A DNA stretch of 64,000 nucleotides. Source: Pseudoips prasinana. Its lineage: Eukaryota; Arthropoda; Insecta; Lepidoptera; Nolidae. The notes below the pieces were generated by a model. That model did no database searches, was not told where the DNA came from, and saw only the letters and a list, made by a program, of their open reading frames with translations. Made by a program: the position numbers and the translations under genes. This document shows positions 1 to 11,760 of this stretch, in pieces (the stretch's first letter is position 1; each line of letters begins with the position of its first letter). Location of the stretch: positions 31,455,934 through 31,519,933 of the forward strand of contig OX621252.1 of NCBI GenBank assembly GCA_951640165.1. Direction: 5' to 3'.

Positions 1-60
1 TTTCTATAAATATATTGCTATTTCCAAATTCAAATAATGTTGATAATAGAGTAACATATT

Positions 61-190
61 TTGGAGTGCATTTTTAACCCCCGACGCAAAAACGATGGGG
101 TGTGAAAAGTTGTGATGGTGTCTGTATGTGGAATCGTAGCTCGTGAACGGATGAACCGATTTAGATTTTTTTTTTTTATTTGTAGGGTGA
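61..190. repeat. Dispersed repeat fragment
   Basis: A stretch opening with cccccgacgcaaaaacgatg and running into a T-rich tract. From memory this motif is widespread in lepidopteran genomes; no second copy was found in the window, so the call rests on recall. Confidence 0.3.
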
Positions 191-249
191 ATAAGTCAAA
201 ACTATTCTTTATATAAGAACTACTGTTTGACGAAAATCAGTGCAAAAAG

Positions 250-410
250 GCTGCCCTCACAAAATGGATGGATGTTAGTTACTCTTACACCCAAAAGCTT
301 CTTAACGTATTTCCATGTAACTTTGTAGTAATATAGATTATATATCCGAATGACACTTATACTATAATTTATAAAGTTTAACTTGAGTAAAACCGCGAGG
401 CATAGCTAGT
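250..410 (+). mobile_element. Helitron-like element, 3' part
   Basis: The end at 389-409 (aaaaccgcg...gcatagCTAG) followed by T matches the 3' terminus of many elements in the window. The 5' end (TC...aatattataaa) is missing, so this copy is 5' truncated or decayed. Confidence 0.5.
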
Positions 411-954
411 AAACAATATATTTTTATCGATGCTAAACATTTAGAATCTTTAGATGTGACAACCCATTTTACACTCACTCACAGAAATAACTGAAATCAC
501 AATTAATCCGTGTCGAGACTTCGTTTTTGTTTACTCTTTTCTTTATTTCTTTCTTTCTGACTTTTATAAATGGTTAAATAAAACTTGGTAATTCATACAC
601 CATTGTGTGGCCTAATTGTTACAGGTCACCCAATTTTGAAAACAAATTGTTTAGTTTTAAATTAGTAACTTACTGTGTTTTTTTTAATTAATTTAACATA
701 CACAAAAGATACATATTATAAATAGTAACAATAATAGAACCACAAAAACCTCTTGGGCTTGTGCGTGCTACTTTTGTAGAACGTTGTGTAGCTTACAATC
801 ATAATAGCTAGGTTCGCCTTATATTCTTACCTAAGGTTCTTAACATTATAAAGAAAAACAAGCATAATATAATTATAGGTACGTCTAGGTATGTAGAAAT
901 AATATAAGTGCTAATTCACAACATGTAGGTAGGTATTATATAGTTCGCAATTGT
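411..954. other. AT-rich DNA, nothing recognised
   Basis: No open frame of note, no repeat shared with the rest of the window. Short pyrimidine-rich run at 530-565 only. Confidence 0.5.
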
Positions 955-1353
955 AAAGTATATACCGTAATTAACGCACACCCTCAAACACCCCAATTAG
1001 AATATTATATTGTAATCATAATAAAGACACTGAATTTTTTATTTAACATGTATATGCATTGTTATTTACTTAATTAGTTTCTTGGAATGAAGTTTATTGT
1101 TCTTTATTTTGTATTAAATGATGGAATTTGTATGAATACAAATGAAACTGCGATTTTAAAGTCTTATTACTTTGACTTACGGTCCATTTCAATTTGTTTT
1201 GACTGTAGAGCGTTAATATGAAAATCATTTCCGTAGTTTTAATTATTTTAGAATAATAAATTACCTATATTAAAAATGATATAAGTCGATTCAGTTAACG
1301 ATTCTGAACAAACTATTTTCAGGAAGTGCGTTAATTAAGTTACATGTTGTATA
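955..1353. mobile_element. MITE-1 copy
   Basis: A ~400-bp non-autonomous element with terminal inverted repeats built on gtaattaacgcac at the left and gtgcgttaattaagttac at the right. Three other near-full copies (10697, 32941, 39827) and a fragment (51568) share its length and interior. No coding capacity. Confidence 0.75.
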
Positions 1354-1399
1354 CGTACGTTAAAAGTTGATTGTCACTAATCTGTTACCGATCAATAAG

Positions 1400-1592
1400 A
1401 TCTGATCCGAGTGTGAGTAAGGTCGCCAGAGCTCATCGAGGTGAGGGGGAAGGGTCAGCAACACTTGTTTGCTGACTCTTAAAGGCCGGCGACGCATCCG
1501 CGACTCCTCTGGTGTTGCGAGTGTCCATGGGTGGCGGTGATCACTTACCATCAGGTGACCGACATGCTCGTTTGTCGACCTCTGAAATAAAA
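1400..1592 (+). mobile_element. Poly-A retroposon tail (family P)
   Basis: The sequence from gagtgtgagtaaggtcgcca through ggcgacgcatccgcgactcc to a terminal A-run matches the copy at 7250-7456. An A-tail and dispersed copies point to a SINE or a LINE 3' end. The 63-codon minus frame across it is incidental. Confidence 0.55.
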
Positions 1593-1599
1593 AAAAAAT

Positions 1600-2269
1600 G
1601 AAAATAGTTGCACTGCTCGCGCCTATTATTAAACTTTCCTGTTCCGTATCTCTCCTGACGCCTGATATAATTTGATTTACTAACAGTTTATATCCCTGTT
1701 CTAAAGTTTATATAGCACGGTACTATTTCTCACAAAATGTGTAAATGATAAACATTCTATATTTGGTACGGGAAACATTATAAACACGAGTTATAACGTT
1801 AAGGCGGTGACTGACGGTACCAAAGTGGAACAGGAATCATTTATTATTTAAACTTCAGCATAAACGTAAATTGTACAAAGCGGGCTTAATGTTGAAATCA
1901 TTCTCTAGTAGCCGACCTTTGAGTGGGGGTAGGTGCTCTTTAGTGTAGACTAGGTACCTACGTATACGATGTTTCAGGCTTATAGGAACCTTATTTATTT
2001 AAATATCATGAAAAAAAAAATATTTTAGATAACAAAAATACTGCCGAAATATATAGTTTTCAAATCAGTATAAGGTATTAAGTTACTATGTTCATTGAAA
2101 TTAGGCAATAATTTCCTTATTTGATTATAATGTACGTATTTTCTATTATTTATTAGATTAAATTACAATTGATTACATATATAGCTATTAAGATTACATA
2201 CAAAGCAAATCCTTTGATGTTGCCAAATTACATACGTAATTTTTAAATATTTATCCTCTATTTGTATTA
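1600..2269. other. AT-rich DNA, nothing recognised
   Basis: No gene-like frame and no repeat family that recurs elsewhere in the window was seen. Confidence 0.5.
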
Positions 2270-2492
2270 AGTACAAGTTACACCGACTTATAAAACTAAA
2301 ACTTTATAAAGTATATATATATAGATTATATATTATTCGTATATAATAATATAACCTATATTACTACAAAGTTTCATATAAAAATTTGTTCGGTAGTTTT
2401 TCCTTAAAAGAGTAACAAGCATCCATACATACATAAATTTGTAGTATCTACATCCATACTCATAAACTTTCGCATTCATAACATTAGTAAGA
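2270..2492 (-). mobile_element. Helitron-like element, degenerate
   Basis: Reading minus, it starts near 2490 with the shared 5' motif (actaat.tta.gaatgcgaaag), passes a catacatac run and the gttactctt block, and fades out before a CTAG end. Same family as 10092-10250 and 53848-54008. Confidence 0.5.
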
Positions 2493-2767
2493 TTTCCGAG
2501 AATAAGTTACGCCTACTCATGTCCGATGTATCGTGTACCGTCAATAACTACCTTAACTACATTTTATACAATACTTTATTAGAACCGGCTTCCTGAATAG
2601 TTCTAATGCTCGTCTGTTTTGTTATATTATATAAACATCAGATTTTTTTAGTTTACTTTTTATATTTCTTCCATATTCGTCATAGACAAAATAGGTCAAA
2701 TTGTTTCCTTTTTGGAGAAAAATCCTCTTTAGGCGCGTTGAGCACTTTTTGGGTGAACAAAAAGCGT

Positions 2768-2945
2768 CGAACATTATAAAGGGCAGGTCAGAAGTACTCT
2801 AAACCGGCGAGCATGTATGAAGAATATAATGACAGTAATTGAGGCAAAAGAAGTATGCAAAGATTGTGACAAATGGAAATCCGTTGTCTCTGCCTACCCC
2901 TCTGGGAAACAGGCGTGAGTCTATGTATGTATGTATGTAACAAAA
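2768..2945 (+). mobile_element. LINE 3' tail (family I) with (ATGT)n end
   Basis: From aaaccggcgagcatgtatga to a tatgtatgtatgtatg tail. The minus-strand copy at 43388-43550 shares the core, including the caacggatttccatttgtca segment. A simple-repeat tail is typical of non-LTR 3' ends. Clade not assignable. Confidence 0.45.
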
Positions 2946-3296
2946 AGCGTGAAACTGGCGTCACCGTCATCGCACGCTTCTCATGAGTTATATTTATACT
3001 GTGTATTGTGTGTGTATCCTTTGTCTAGCTAATCGTATCATATTTAAGCGGGTGCATTGTAAAATATCTTTTTAAATTAATGAAAATTAAATAAATGATT
3101 TATATTATTTTAATTCGTATTATGCTTGATTATTAAATGTAAACTTATCGATACACGTATATTGTGGAACTAGCTTAACATTAGTTCAAATACCGTAATA
3201 ATTTACACATGAGAACATCACTAGATGTTATGAAGATTAGTTCCTTGTCTATTCTTCAAATCGACCAATGGCAACAGTTGCAGACTTAGGGTCGTA

Positions 3297-3871
3297 ATGG
3301 TCGTAGCACACATATCAAAACGGAAAGGGATCGTCACCGTATCAACTCGAGCCGTTCAGTATTATTTGTATGAAACTCTTTACTGCAGCGCATACTAATC
3401 GGAATCGTAACGTAATCGCATCGCCGCGGGCAAGCTCACAAACCGCGGAGCAGTGCGCGGTCGACTTGCTGTCGGCTTTCCGTACCCTCGCTTACGGCTC
3501 TCCCGCTAGCTTACGTCTTCGTCCACTCTCCGCCCGCGCGGTTTGCGTTGCCGCACGTGCTGCGAGAGAGGCGACCGTTAAGTTAGCCTTTGCGAACGTT
3601 CGCGCATGTACATTCGTAAAAAAAAGTGTTATTCATTTTATTTTAAACCAAAATACGAATAAAATAATGATTGAACTAACAACGTCTAGCCGTCAACTAG
3701 CGGTCGGCGAGCCGTAAGCGCGGCGTCGCCTAGCTGTAGCCGAGTCGACGGGGCAGAGCTTCCGATCCGCTTACGTTACGTGGTTACGTAAAGTGGACGA
3801 CTGTTTGACGCCGAGAAGAAAGGCGAGGCGGTGACGATCCCTTTCCGTTTTGATATGTGTGCTACGACCCT
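3297..3871. mobile_element. CpG-rich MITE, TA target duplication
   Basis: 575-bp element flanked by TA at 3295-3296 and 3872-3873. About 43 bp of terminal inverted repeat are near identical (ggtcgtagcacacatatcaa at the left, complement at 3840-3869). The interior is strikingly CpG-rich compared with the AT-rich flanks and contains further inverted matches, for example cttacggctc at 3491 against gagccgtaag at 3709. TA duplication suggests Tc1/mariner-type transposase in trans. The 115-codon frame inside has no recognisable domain. Confidence 0.8.
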
Positions 3872-3873
3872 TA

Positions 3874-4975
3874 CCGGGAAATATAAATGTTTTACAACAC
3901 AGCTACTTATTTTTCATATACAATAATGTATAATGTATTAATATCTTTATATAAGTAATATAATACTAACTGTCGTTTTGATAGAAGATTAACTAGTTGT
4001 TTTTATGTGATTAAGCCGATTATATTTGATTAAATAATCAGACTGACCGGAAGTGCGTTTTGAGGACGCGATTCGGGAATATGAAGGACTGAAAGAAGAA
4101 CGGCGATTGGCTTCACGCCAGACGCCAACGAAAAAAAGAGTTTTTAGAAGTTTTGAGCGTGGTTTCAGGAGTCCTATAAAAGATTTGGACGCGAGCGTTG
4201 TTTCTGGTGTGATGAGAGTGTAGAATCTTCTGAATATTGGTAGTGTCACTTGTTTATAGGGCAGTGATGGAAGGGAGAGAGTAGTCACGTTTAAAAAAAA
4301 TGTAAAAAAATTACACCACCTACCACTGGACCAAGAGGTAGACGTCGTCGTATAAAGGTCGTTAAGCTATTGAGGTCACAATCCATTGTATATCCTTTAA
4401 GTTAAGCCGGTTTAGCCCTATAGAGGTCTCCGCAATAAATCTCATTATTGGAGATCACATTAACTTGACGATAGTTGAGCAATTTATCACCGTGGTATTT
4501 AGGGGAGGGACAGAAGCATACAATGCTTTGACCTTTTATTGCGTTTGTTATATATTTCGTTTAAACGGTCGTATGTATTTCTATGTGGGATTGAAGGACT
4601 AATTGCTTTGATCTGTCACATCTTCAGTTTGATATCGTCTTCTGCTGGACTGCTCCGTATAAAAATAGACAGTACGGAAACTACATACAAACGGTCGAAA
4701 CGGTACACTCACACAAACATGCGCATCGACAATACCCCTAAGCGGTTGTCGCGGTGCTGTCAGTAGTGAGTGCCGAGTCAAAACGAGTAGACGCGCATAA
4801 GTTTATCTCCGCAATCTTTTTAAAAATCCACGTGCTATTGCGTAGTATTCAGCCGTTTGAACTCGGCTTCGTCAAAACGGAGCGTAAGTATTTTAACCGT
4901 CGTCCTGCTGTTCTATAAAACAAATATGTTTTAATAAAAAAACATAATAGGCATCTAAAACATTAAAAGTTGTAA
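3874..4975. other. Unassigned DNA
   Basis: About 1.1 kb without a recognised gene or repeat. A 99-codon minus frame (3989-4288) and a 75-codon plus frame (4539-4766) show no domain, no splice context and biased composition; I treat both as chance. Confidence 0.45.
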
Positions 4976-4977
4976 CT

Positions 4978-5262
4978 ATACAGCTTCAATAGAGCGTAGG
5001 TAATTATTTCATCAACTTGTCTTAGTTATCTTACTGTCCATATTTTATACTGTGACGTAGGCCTCCTACAAAAGTTTCTATAACGTTGCCACTTCGAGGG
5101 GTTTGCCGTAGTTAGGTGGTAGCTAATACACAGGTGACGCTGCTTCCCGACTACCCGGTGTATCCCTTAGTCGCATTTCACGACGCCCACGGGATTGTAT
5201 AGGGTGGCCCTATTACTCTTTCTGGGTCGGAAACCACACGGTGTTGACCGATACAGTTACTC
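4978..5262. repeat. Dispersed LINE-derived repeat (family J)
   Basis: Shares agagcgtaggtaattatttc through gttaggtggtagcta and the ccgaaaaccacacggt-type end with 8955-9200. Probably the 3' region of a non-LTR element. Confidence 0.45.
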
Positions 5263-5340
5263 GTATTATCGTGATAAGTGGTAGCGGTGATCAGTGTGGA
5301 AGTCGTGCCAAGGAAATGTCTACTTTTCAACTGGTAGCAG

Positions 5341-5700
5341 GGTCTCTCTGACTACTATGACCATCATACTGCGATCTACTGACTTATCTACGAAGCCTAG
5401 CGATTATGGCATGTACACTATCGTTCATCATGTCAGCTGAATTACTTCTATTGCTGGACCAAGGCCTCCCCAAAAGATTTCCACAATAAAGTTGTGTCCA
5501 TCATTTGGAGGGATATTCCATAATGACTACCCTTGGCAATATCGACAATATTGTCTCTCTGAGTACTATGATAGACAAACGCTGCATCTCGTTCTCTGGG
5601 AGATATTTCCTCAGTTAGATATCTACGCCCCCCACGTAATGGGGTGGTGTTATTCTTTACCGTTAGCCACACAGCACTATCGTTACTAAATCCCTACAAC
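5341..5700. repeat. LINE-3'-end-like repeats (family G), two pieces
   Basis: 5341-5440 is a plus-sense piece (tactatgaccatcatactgc) and 5442-5700 a minus-sense piece (ttgctggaccaaggcctccc). Together they form a broken head-to-head pair of the same family seen at 10262, 26645, 28787, 30647, 50697, 58780 and 61158. In 28787 the family ends in a short ATG repeat, which sets its 3' end. Confidence 0.45.
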
Positions 5701-5734
5701 GCGATAAAGGTTGCCAGCGCAGGGATCGAATCCG

Positions 5735-6420
5735 AAACACTAGGGCGCCGAGGTAGTAGCGACTACTTTAACCTCTGCACCATACGTGTATTCGTTCGAT
5801 AAAATGTATAAAGTAGCTTAACGTTATCGACTGTACAAACCACGGGGGACATCACAATTACATCCGCCCACAAAATATGATCCATGTACAGTCACATACT
5901 CGTACAATCAATAACGCTTCGTGCTAATGGGCCCCGTTGTTGAAGGATGTAAATGGGCCCCCGGCCACGAATAATATAAACAATCTCAAATATTTTTTTC
6001 TGCACTTGCACCTATCAAAGCCTTGTCACACTTTTTGATGGATGTTATCTACTGCTACTATCATTGGCGAGAATGATTGTAGAGTTTAAGAAAAAAGCAT
6101 GTTATATGTGTAAAATTATGGAGACCGTTTGTGCAATAACGGTGGTTTCTATTCTTGACACCATACTGTAGTCGCTTCATAAATTATTAAAATTAATACT
6201 ACTAACATGTCTGCATTCTTTTTCTCGTGTCGTATCGCTGTAGGGTGCAACAACTTCCTGGGGAGCACAACTCTGTACGTTATACAATTCACTGCGGTTA
6301 TTAAGTAAAAAACCTTAAGCTATTGCTGAGTTCTTGCACGTTCCTCTGGAAGGGGTAACAAGTAAATGATGCAATATGTCTTGTAAGCGTTAAAGATTAC
6401 GGCAACCACTTACCTATTGT
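5735..6420. other. Unassigned DNA
   Basis: No gene or repeat recognised. Confidence 0.45.
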
Positions 6421-6429
6421 TGAAAAGGA

Positions 6430-6500
6430 TTTTGGAGGTCTTTGATGATGCACAAAGGCCTCCCTTGTGCATCATCTGCATATGATGATGATGATGGTGT
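6430..6500. repeat. LINE tail remnant with hairpin and (ATG)n
   Basis: A perfect 12-bp stem, gatgatgcacaa at 6445 and ttgtgcatcatc at 6466, sits next to a (gat)n tract. The aaggcctccc motif is that of the RTE tail found at 35766-36004. Confidence 0.35.
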
Positions 6501-7020
6501 TCGAAAACTGAATAATAAACGAAGAAAAGTTATTTATTATATGCAGAAAAATGTTTTTTTTTAAATATGGGCCTTTGTATAATACGGGGCCCTTGCACAC
6601 CAGCACAGATTTTGCACTGAAACGGCACTGTGTAAAATGTTTCGTTTAAAATATTTTATCTGTAACGTGACGTATGGGCAATTATGTTTGTGTTCGTAAC
6701 TAAATGGATGTGCAGGATTCGAAGTGTTTTTTTTTTATTTTGATGTAGATGGATTAACAGAAACATTGGTAGAGTAAACTTTTGTTGTACCCAAGAATGG
6801 ATGGGAATAAGAAGTTATCTATTCACCTTCCTTTGAATGTTTTTGTATAGAAGATAACACAATCAAAAACACTCTTAACTTGGTGAATATGAGCATGGAT
6901 CTTAACAGAACAATAACTTAGAGCCTTGACACCCTCTACAGTTAAGCTCACAGGGACGCATTTGGGAGGCCATCTTTTAGAACAATTTACCAAGCAAACG
7001 TGGTCCTCATTTATCATGAA
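6501..7020. other. Unassigned DNA
   Basis: No gene-like frame with a recognisable motif; the 64-codon minus frame at 6823-7017 is not convincing. Confidence 0.4.
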
Positions 7021-7023
7021 TGG

Positions 7024-7125
7024 TCCCGGTTGTTTTCGTTAAGCTATACCAGAGGCTTAAAGGACGGCTTGAACAACTCTAATACAACTACCGGGTAACC
7101 ACTACCAATGAGGCAAAACAAACTC
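7024..7125 (+). mobile_element. 5S-SINE 3' fragment
   Basis: Degenerate match to the 3' half of the SINE at 30925-31187 (cccggttgt, cggcttgaacaactct, gtaaccactacc). Confidence 0.4.
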
Positions 7126-7129
7126 AGAA

Positions 7130-7456
7130 TAACAACATAGTACAGTAGAGGTCGGAAACATCGTTCATTCGGTCAAAGAGCAGCCCAACTGGGGAAATAC
7201 CACCACCTTACCGAAGACATTCCTTAATAATACCATTCATAATTTAATGTTGTGTTTCTGAGTGTGAGTAAGGTCGCCAGAGCTCAGGTATAGGTAGGTG
7301 GAGGAGAGGAGGGTCAGCAACAATTGTTTGCGGACTCTTTTCAAGGCCGGCTACGCACTCGCGACTCCTTGGTGTTGCGAGTGTACATGGGCTGCAGTGA
7401 TCACTTACCATCAGTTGACCCACTTGCTCGTTTGTCGCCCTCTTATATAAAAACAC
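7130..7456 (+). mobile_element. Poly-A retroposon tail (family P)
   Basis: Longer relative of 1400-1592: cagcccaactggggaaatac, gagtgtgagtaaggtcgcca and an A-rich end after 7444. Confidence 0.55.
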
Positions 7457-8080
7457 ATGGGGTACAGAAATAGTTTTCCTGTTATAGTTATTTATACCTA
7501 TTCAGGATATTTGAATACAACTCTATCTCATAGCCCAACAATCTCTAATTCAATCAATTGTGTGTAACTACCAAAGACATTTTGTAACAATAATAACAGA
7601 ACGGAAACATTGTCATTATTGTGATACATTCATATCGTACGTATTTTCTACAAAGTTATTATTATAGATCCATTACAATACAACATGATAAATTATATTT
7701 CACAAACACCCACTTACATATGTTCTGAATGATTTTTGTTGGAGTTACTCGTATTCGGATTGTGGTTACAAATAGTGTAGGTAAGCAACTGAATTACCCG
7801 TATTGGAAATATAATAACAGCCAATTGATGTTTTTGTGTAGGTGCTCTTTAAAAGGTTTATTTTCTGGTAGTGTTTATTTAACTTAACGTTCTTGTGTAC
7901 TATAAATATTGGAAACTGAAATTATTATTTGCTCTAGCATCAAAATGGAATAAATAAAGGAATGCCTTGGGACAATATTTAATATAATTGGTTGAATAAT
8001 AACCTTTTTTTTTAATTTGTGAGCGAGACCAAATAGATAGTTACCGAAAAGTTAATAATAAATTGTATAAAAATAACATT
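7457..8080. other. AT-rich DNA, nothing recognised
   Basis: No frame or repeat identified. Confidence 0.45.
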
Positions 8081-8084
8081 TTGA

Positions 8085-8545
8085 AAATGCCTACTCATAC
8101 TACCGAGAAAAGGTGTCTGCGGGTAGGTATGTCATACGAGTATGTCCTGCACCTGACGATGGGAGCTCCGGGGACGCGGGTATGTGTATCTGGTGCCCCC
8201 TTTTGTTTTCCTCATGTCCCTAGTGGTCGGAACACGTCCCCTTTTTACGTGATGGAAATGCTCAAAACTTATTTCATGTAGGACCGACCCACTAAAACCA
8301 CCACGGTAGCCAGCCTCACAGTGCCTGTAGCGGGGGCTCTGGGTACTCGTGAATGATCTCGCCAGTACCCCCGCTGTACACTACAACCTCCGCGAGACTC
8401 TCACCAAGGGAAGGGGAAGGGGTACGAATGCCTCCCCCACCCCTACCCTCCCCAGCACGAGATACGAACCCTGGAAGGGCTCTGGTTTTCCCTCTCCAAT
8501 CGCTGACTCCTGTCAGTCAGCACAGCTGCTGTGCCCCCAATTTGA
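8085..8545 (+). repeat. GC-rich dispersed repeat (family K)
   Basis: ctgcgggtaggtatgtc and gggacgcgggtatgt are shared with 37358-37575 and 63590-64000. GC content is well above its surroundings. Likely the leader or tail of a non-LTR element; the overlapping 72-87-codon frames are not conserved between copies. Confidence 0.4.
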
Positions 8546-8549
8546 TAAT

Positions 8550-8950
8550 ACTATATTTATTTGCCAAATGAATGAAGTTGTTTTATCTTACAACACATTG
8601 TTTAACTTGTAGTGAGGAAGTATAGTCCTGTAAACTTTCTGACATCATTACATTAAGTAAGCTAGCTTTAAAGTTTGAATGATGGGTGAAAGTTTAATAG
8701 TTGATGCTTATCAACACCATTTTCATCTCACAAGATCAAAGATGTGTCAGTAACTAACACGAGTGACCCAAAAAACTAACATCAAGCCACTTTTAAAGCG
8801 CAAGAATTGTATAAACAAATTAGACACAGATTAAGTAATCCACATTACTAACACGTATAGTCAGAGAATTTATATCTTCATTTATTTTTGCAGTAGTCAA
8901 CTCGCTTTGCATGCAAGTAAGCGACCGCTTACTTTAAAAAAATAAAGGTA
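8550..8950. other. Unassigned DNA
   Basis: Nothing recognised. Confidence 0.45.
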
Positions 8951-8954
8951 CTTC

Positions 8955-9200
8955 TACAGCTATAATAGAGCGTAGGTGATTATTTCATCAACTAGTCTTA
9001 GATACCTTACTGTCCATATTTATACTGTGACGTAGGCCTCCCACAAAAGTTTCTGTATCGTTGCTACTTGGAGAGGGTTGCCGTAGTCACCGCGCTTAGC
9101 GATCGGGTTGGCGACCGTAGTTAGGTGGTAGCTAGTACACAAGTGGCGCTCCTATCCAAGCATGGGATAGTCCTGTTATTATTTCTGGGCCGAAAACTAC
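8955..9200. repeat. Dispersed LINE-derived repeat (family J)
   Basis: Second copy of the 4978-5262 family, here retaining the gcgatcgggttggcgaccgt block absent there. Confidence 0.45.
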
Positions 9201-9204
9201 ACGG

Positions 9205-9478
9205 TTGAGATAATAATAATAATATCCTGGGACATTATTCACACACGGCCATCTGATCCCTAATTAGCAGAGCTTGTACTATGGATACCAGGTAACTGGT
9301 TTATGACATAAACTACTTTTTTTTTGTAAATACATACTTATATAGATAATTACACTCAGACACAGGACAAACAGACATATTCATGCACAGAAATATCTGT
9401 CCTGGGTGGGAATCGTACTCACGAAAAGTGAAATTCAAGCGTCTTACCAGCTACGCCAACAAGCCCGCCATACTGAAC
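9205..9478 (-). mobile_element. SINE-E copy
   Basis: Minus-strand SINE: tRNA-like head near 9478 (B-box decayed), conserved tail (cagagcttgtactatgg complement side) and (ATT)n at 9210-9223. Family shared with 29027, 60017 and 60791. Confidence 0.6.
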
Positions 9479-9479
9479 T

Positions 9480-9828
9480 ATTAACTGTCATTCTAAATTT
9501 CTATATATGTATCTTATAATAATACATAATTATTATTTGAATTACTAGACATACTTAGTGTCTTTCTTAAACGAATGTCAAGTACAAACTGTGTCTAAAG
9601 TGATATTTAAACTTTAAATCCATTAATCTTACTAAGGAGTCTTATGCAAATCCGTATTTTAAATTATCACGTCAACTGCCGTATCTAATAGACAAGTCCT
9701 AAACGCCTACAGTCACCACTCTGCAATTTGAAATAAATCCTATTATACCCACATCAAGAATCGACCTGACGTAATGCTCAAAGAACATGAATCAGAAGAA
9801 ATGACATGAGAATAAGTATGTATTTGAA
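9480..9828. other. AT-rich DNA, nothing recognised
   Basis: No gene or repeat identified. Confidence 0.4.
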
Positions 9829-9842
9829 TTCTTCACATATAA

Positions 9843-10091
9843 TATCTATGGAAAATGTCACACAGATCATCCTAGCCCCAAACTAAGCAAAGCTTGTACT
9901 ATGGGTACCAGGCGACGATATACATACTATTATATAGATAAGTAAATTACTTATATACATAGAAAACATCCACGACTCAGAAACAAATATTCGTGCTCAT
10001 CACACAAATATTTGCACTTACCGGGTTTCGAACCCAGGACCACCAGCTTCGTAGGCAGGAGCACTGCCAACATGGCTAAGGTGACCGTCCG
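9843..10091 (-). mobile_element. SINE-A, complete, with 14-bp target duplication
   Basis: tRNA-derived SINE on the minus strand. A-box (tagcc.agttgg) and B-box (ggttcgaa.cc) are visible near 10080 and 10030; the body includes caaatatttgtgtgatgagc. Perfect duplication ttcttcacatataa at 9829-9842 and 10092-10105 marks a LINE-mediated insertion, which landed in a Helitron-like sequence. Confidence 0.88.
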
Positions 10092-10250
10092 TTCTTCACA
10101 TATAAATTATATCCTATGTGTTATTCGGATATATAAGTTATATTACTTCAAAGTCTCATCAATATGTCATTGTGTCCAGTACTTTTTGCGTGGAAGAGTA
10201 ACAAACATACATTGACACACAAATTTTCGCATTTATAATATTAGTGTGAT
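10092..10250 (-). mobile_element. Helitron-like element fragment
   Basis: Reading minus it begins with cactaatattataaatgcga near 10247 and includes gttactctt. It hosts the adjacent SINE-A insertion. Confidence 0.5.
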
Positions 10251-10261
10251 TCATCACAACA

Positions 10262-10480
10262 GCCAAATTACGTTCACCGCTGGACAAAAGCCTCCCAAAA
10301 GAATGGAGGGTTATGCTATAATGGCCACGCTTGGCAGACAGGTTGGAGATCGCAGGTTGATGGTAATTTATAGTTCACAGAAAAACGCTGCTGCCCGTTC
10401 TCTGGTAGGCATTCCCTCGGACGATATCTACGCCCCCCATGGGATGAGATGGGGTGATGATATTCTTCGCCGTCACATAG
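10262..10480 (-). repeat. LINE-3'-end-like repeat (family G)
   Basis: Minus-sense copy: cgctggacaaaagcctccc, ggccacgcttggcagac and ccccatgggatgagat line up with the complement of 28787-28995. Runs directly into the (CA)n tract. Confidence 0.5.
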
Positions 10481-10491
10481 CCACACCACAC

Positions 10492-10548
<57 letters not shown>

Positions 10549-10560
10549 CACACACGCACG
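10492..10560. repeat. (CA)n microsatellite
   Basis: About 30 CA units with a few CG interruptions near the right end. It produces the His/Thr and Val/Cys runs in the two overlapping frames, which are therefore not genes. Confidence 0.97.
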
Positions 10561-10572
10561 CACCACCACATC

Positions 10573-10620
10573 AAGACGGGCCGGTTGGCGTGGTTGGTAG
10601 ATGCTTGCCTTCCACGTAAA
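10573..10620 (+). mobile_element. SINE-E head fragment
   Basis: gacgggccggttggcgtggt followed by tagatgcttgcctt, the tRNA-like 5' head only. Confidence 0.5.
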
Positions 10621-10696
10621 AATAGCAAGCTCTAACGTGACCATTCGAAAAATAAATGAAATATATTCACTAAAGCCATATTAATCAGTGCCTAAA

Positions 10697-11100
10697 CAAC
10701 TTGTAACGTAATTAACGCACACCCTCAAGCACCCCAATTAGAATATTAGGTATGTTATAATGATAATACATACACTGAATTTTTAATTTAACATTTATAT
10801 GCATTTTTATTTACAAAATTAGTTTCTTGGAATAAAGTTTATTTTTCTTTATTTTGTATTGAGTGATGGAATTTGTATGAATACAAATAAAACTGCGATT
10901 TATAAGTCTTATTACTTTGACGTACGGTCCATTTCATTTGGTTTTTTGATTCTACAGGGTTGATATGACAATAATTTCCGTAGTTTTAATTATTTTGGAA
11001 TAAAAAATTACCTATATTAAAAATGATATAAATCAATTCAGTCAAGGATTCTGAACAAACTATCTTCAGGAAGTGCGTTAACTATGTTACATGTTGTATA
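10697..11100. mobile_element. MITE-1 copy
   Basis: Ends caacttgtaacgtaattaac and gttaactatgttacatgttg form the terminal inverted repeat; interior co-linear with 955-1353. Confidence 0.8.
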
Positions 11101-11104
11101 GGTA

Positions 11105-11598
11105 TATGAAAAAAAATCTTTAAGGATCTTCCTCCTTTGAATTAGGTCCGTTTTACCTTAAACATGTAACTTCTGGATGTAATGAATTGGAAATAAATCT
11201 GATAAAATTGTGCCACCATTGTGCACCATATATATTTTTTAAACTAAAATCACACTATTAGAGGAGACCCTCTACTGTATTTTTATGTTCTTTGTTAGAC
11301 GTCAATAATCGAGCAATTAGTAAGCCGATTAGAGATGCATACATTAACATTCAAAAACTAATCGGATTACTGAATTAGATCGGTATTACGCTTAATCGAA
11401 AATATTTGGATTGTTGCGACATAAGCTTTGAATAAATAAGCGTGAAATTGGAAGTTTCGCGGACGCAGTATGAAATTTGAACCAGCTGAAGTGCATATGG
11501 AACAGGAGTGCAGAGGGCTAATTAATGTTTTTATATAATAGACATTAGAAGTAAATTATTTAAAAAAAAAAACTTGTGTGTACTTATGTACACGCGTT
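11105..11598. other. Unassigned DNA left of the palindrome
   Basis: No gene or repeat recognised until the A-run at 11561 and the acttgtgtgtacttatgtac motif, which also precedes the MITE-2 copy at 18248. Confidence 0.4.
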
Positions 11599-11599
11599 A

Positions 11600-11760
11600 G
11601 AGGTTATACTTCTTAATATACAACTTGAACATAGTTATCAATTTTCATACCACCTAGAACTAACTTCATGCTGTTAAATTTTTTGGTGTCGGTGTGCGCG
11701 CGCATCGTAAAAATTCACTCTCATCATTTTTCTCCATCGCGCCAAAAGAAGTATAACTTC
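11600..11760. mobile_element. MITE-2 copy at the left end of the palindrome
   Basis: 15-bp inverted termini (gaggttatacttctt and aagaagtataacttc) with a gcgcgcgc core. The left palindrome arm starts inside this element; its mirror image occupies 14961-15117 but stops at the terminal repeat. Confidence 0.7.

Noticed and set aside
3370..3717. 115-codon frame inside the CpG-rich MITE
   Set aside because: Lies wholly within a hairpin MITE; no domain, and GC-rich DNA readily gives long open frames.
10246..10635. 129-codon plus frame and 79-codon minus frame
   Set aside because: They are produced by the (CA)n microsatellite and a family G repeat; no protein motif.
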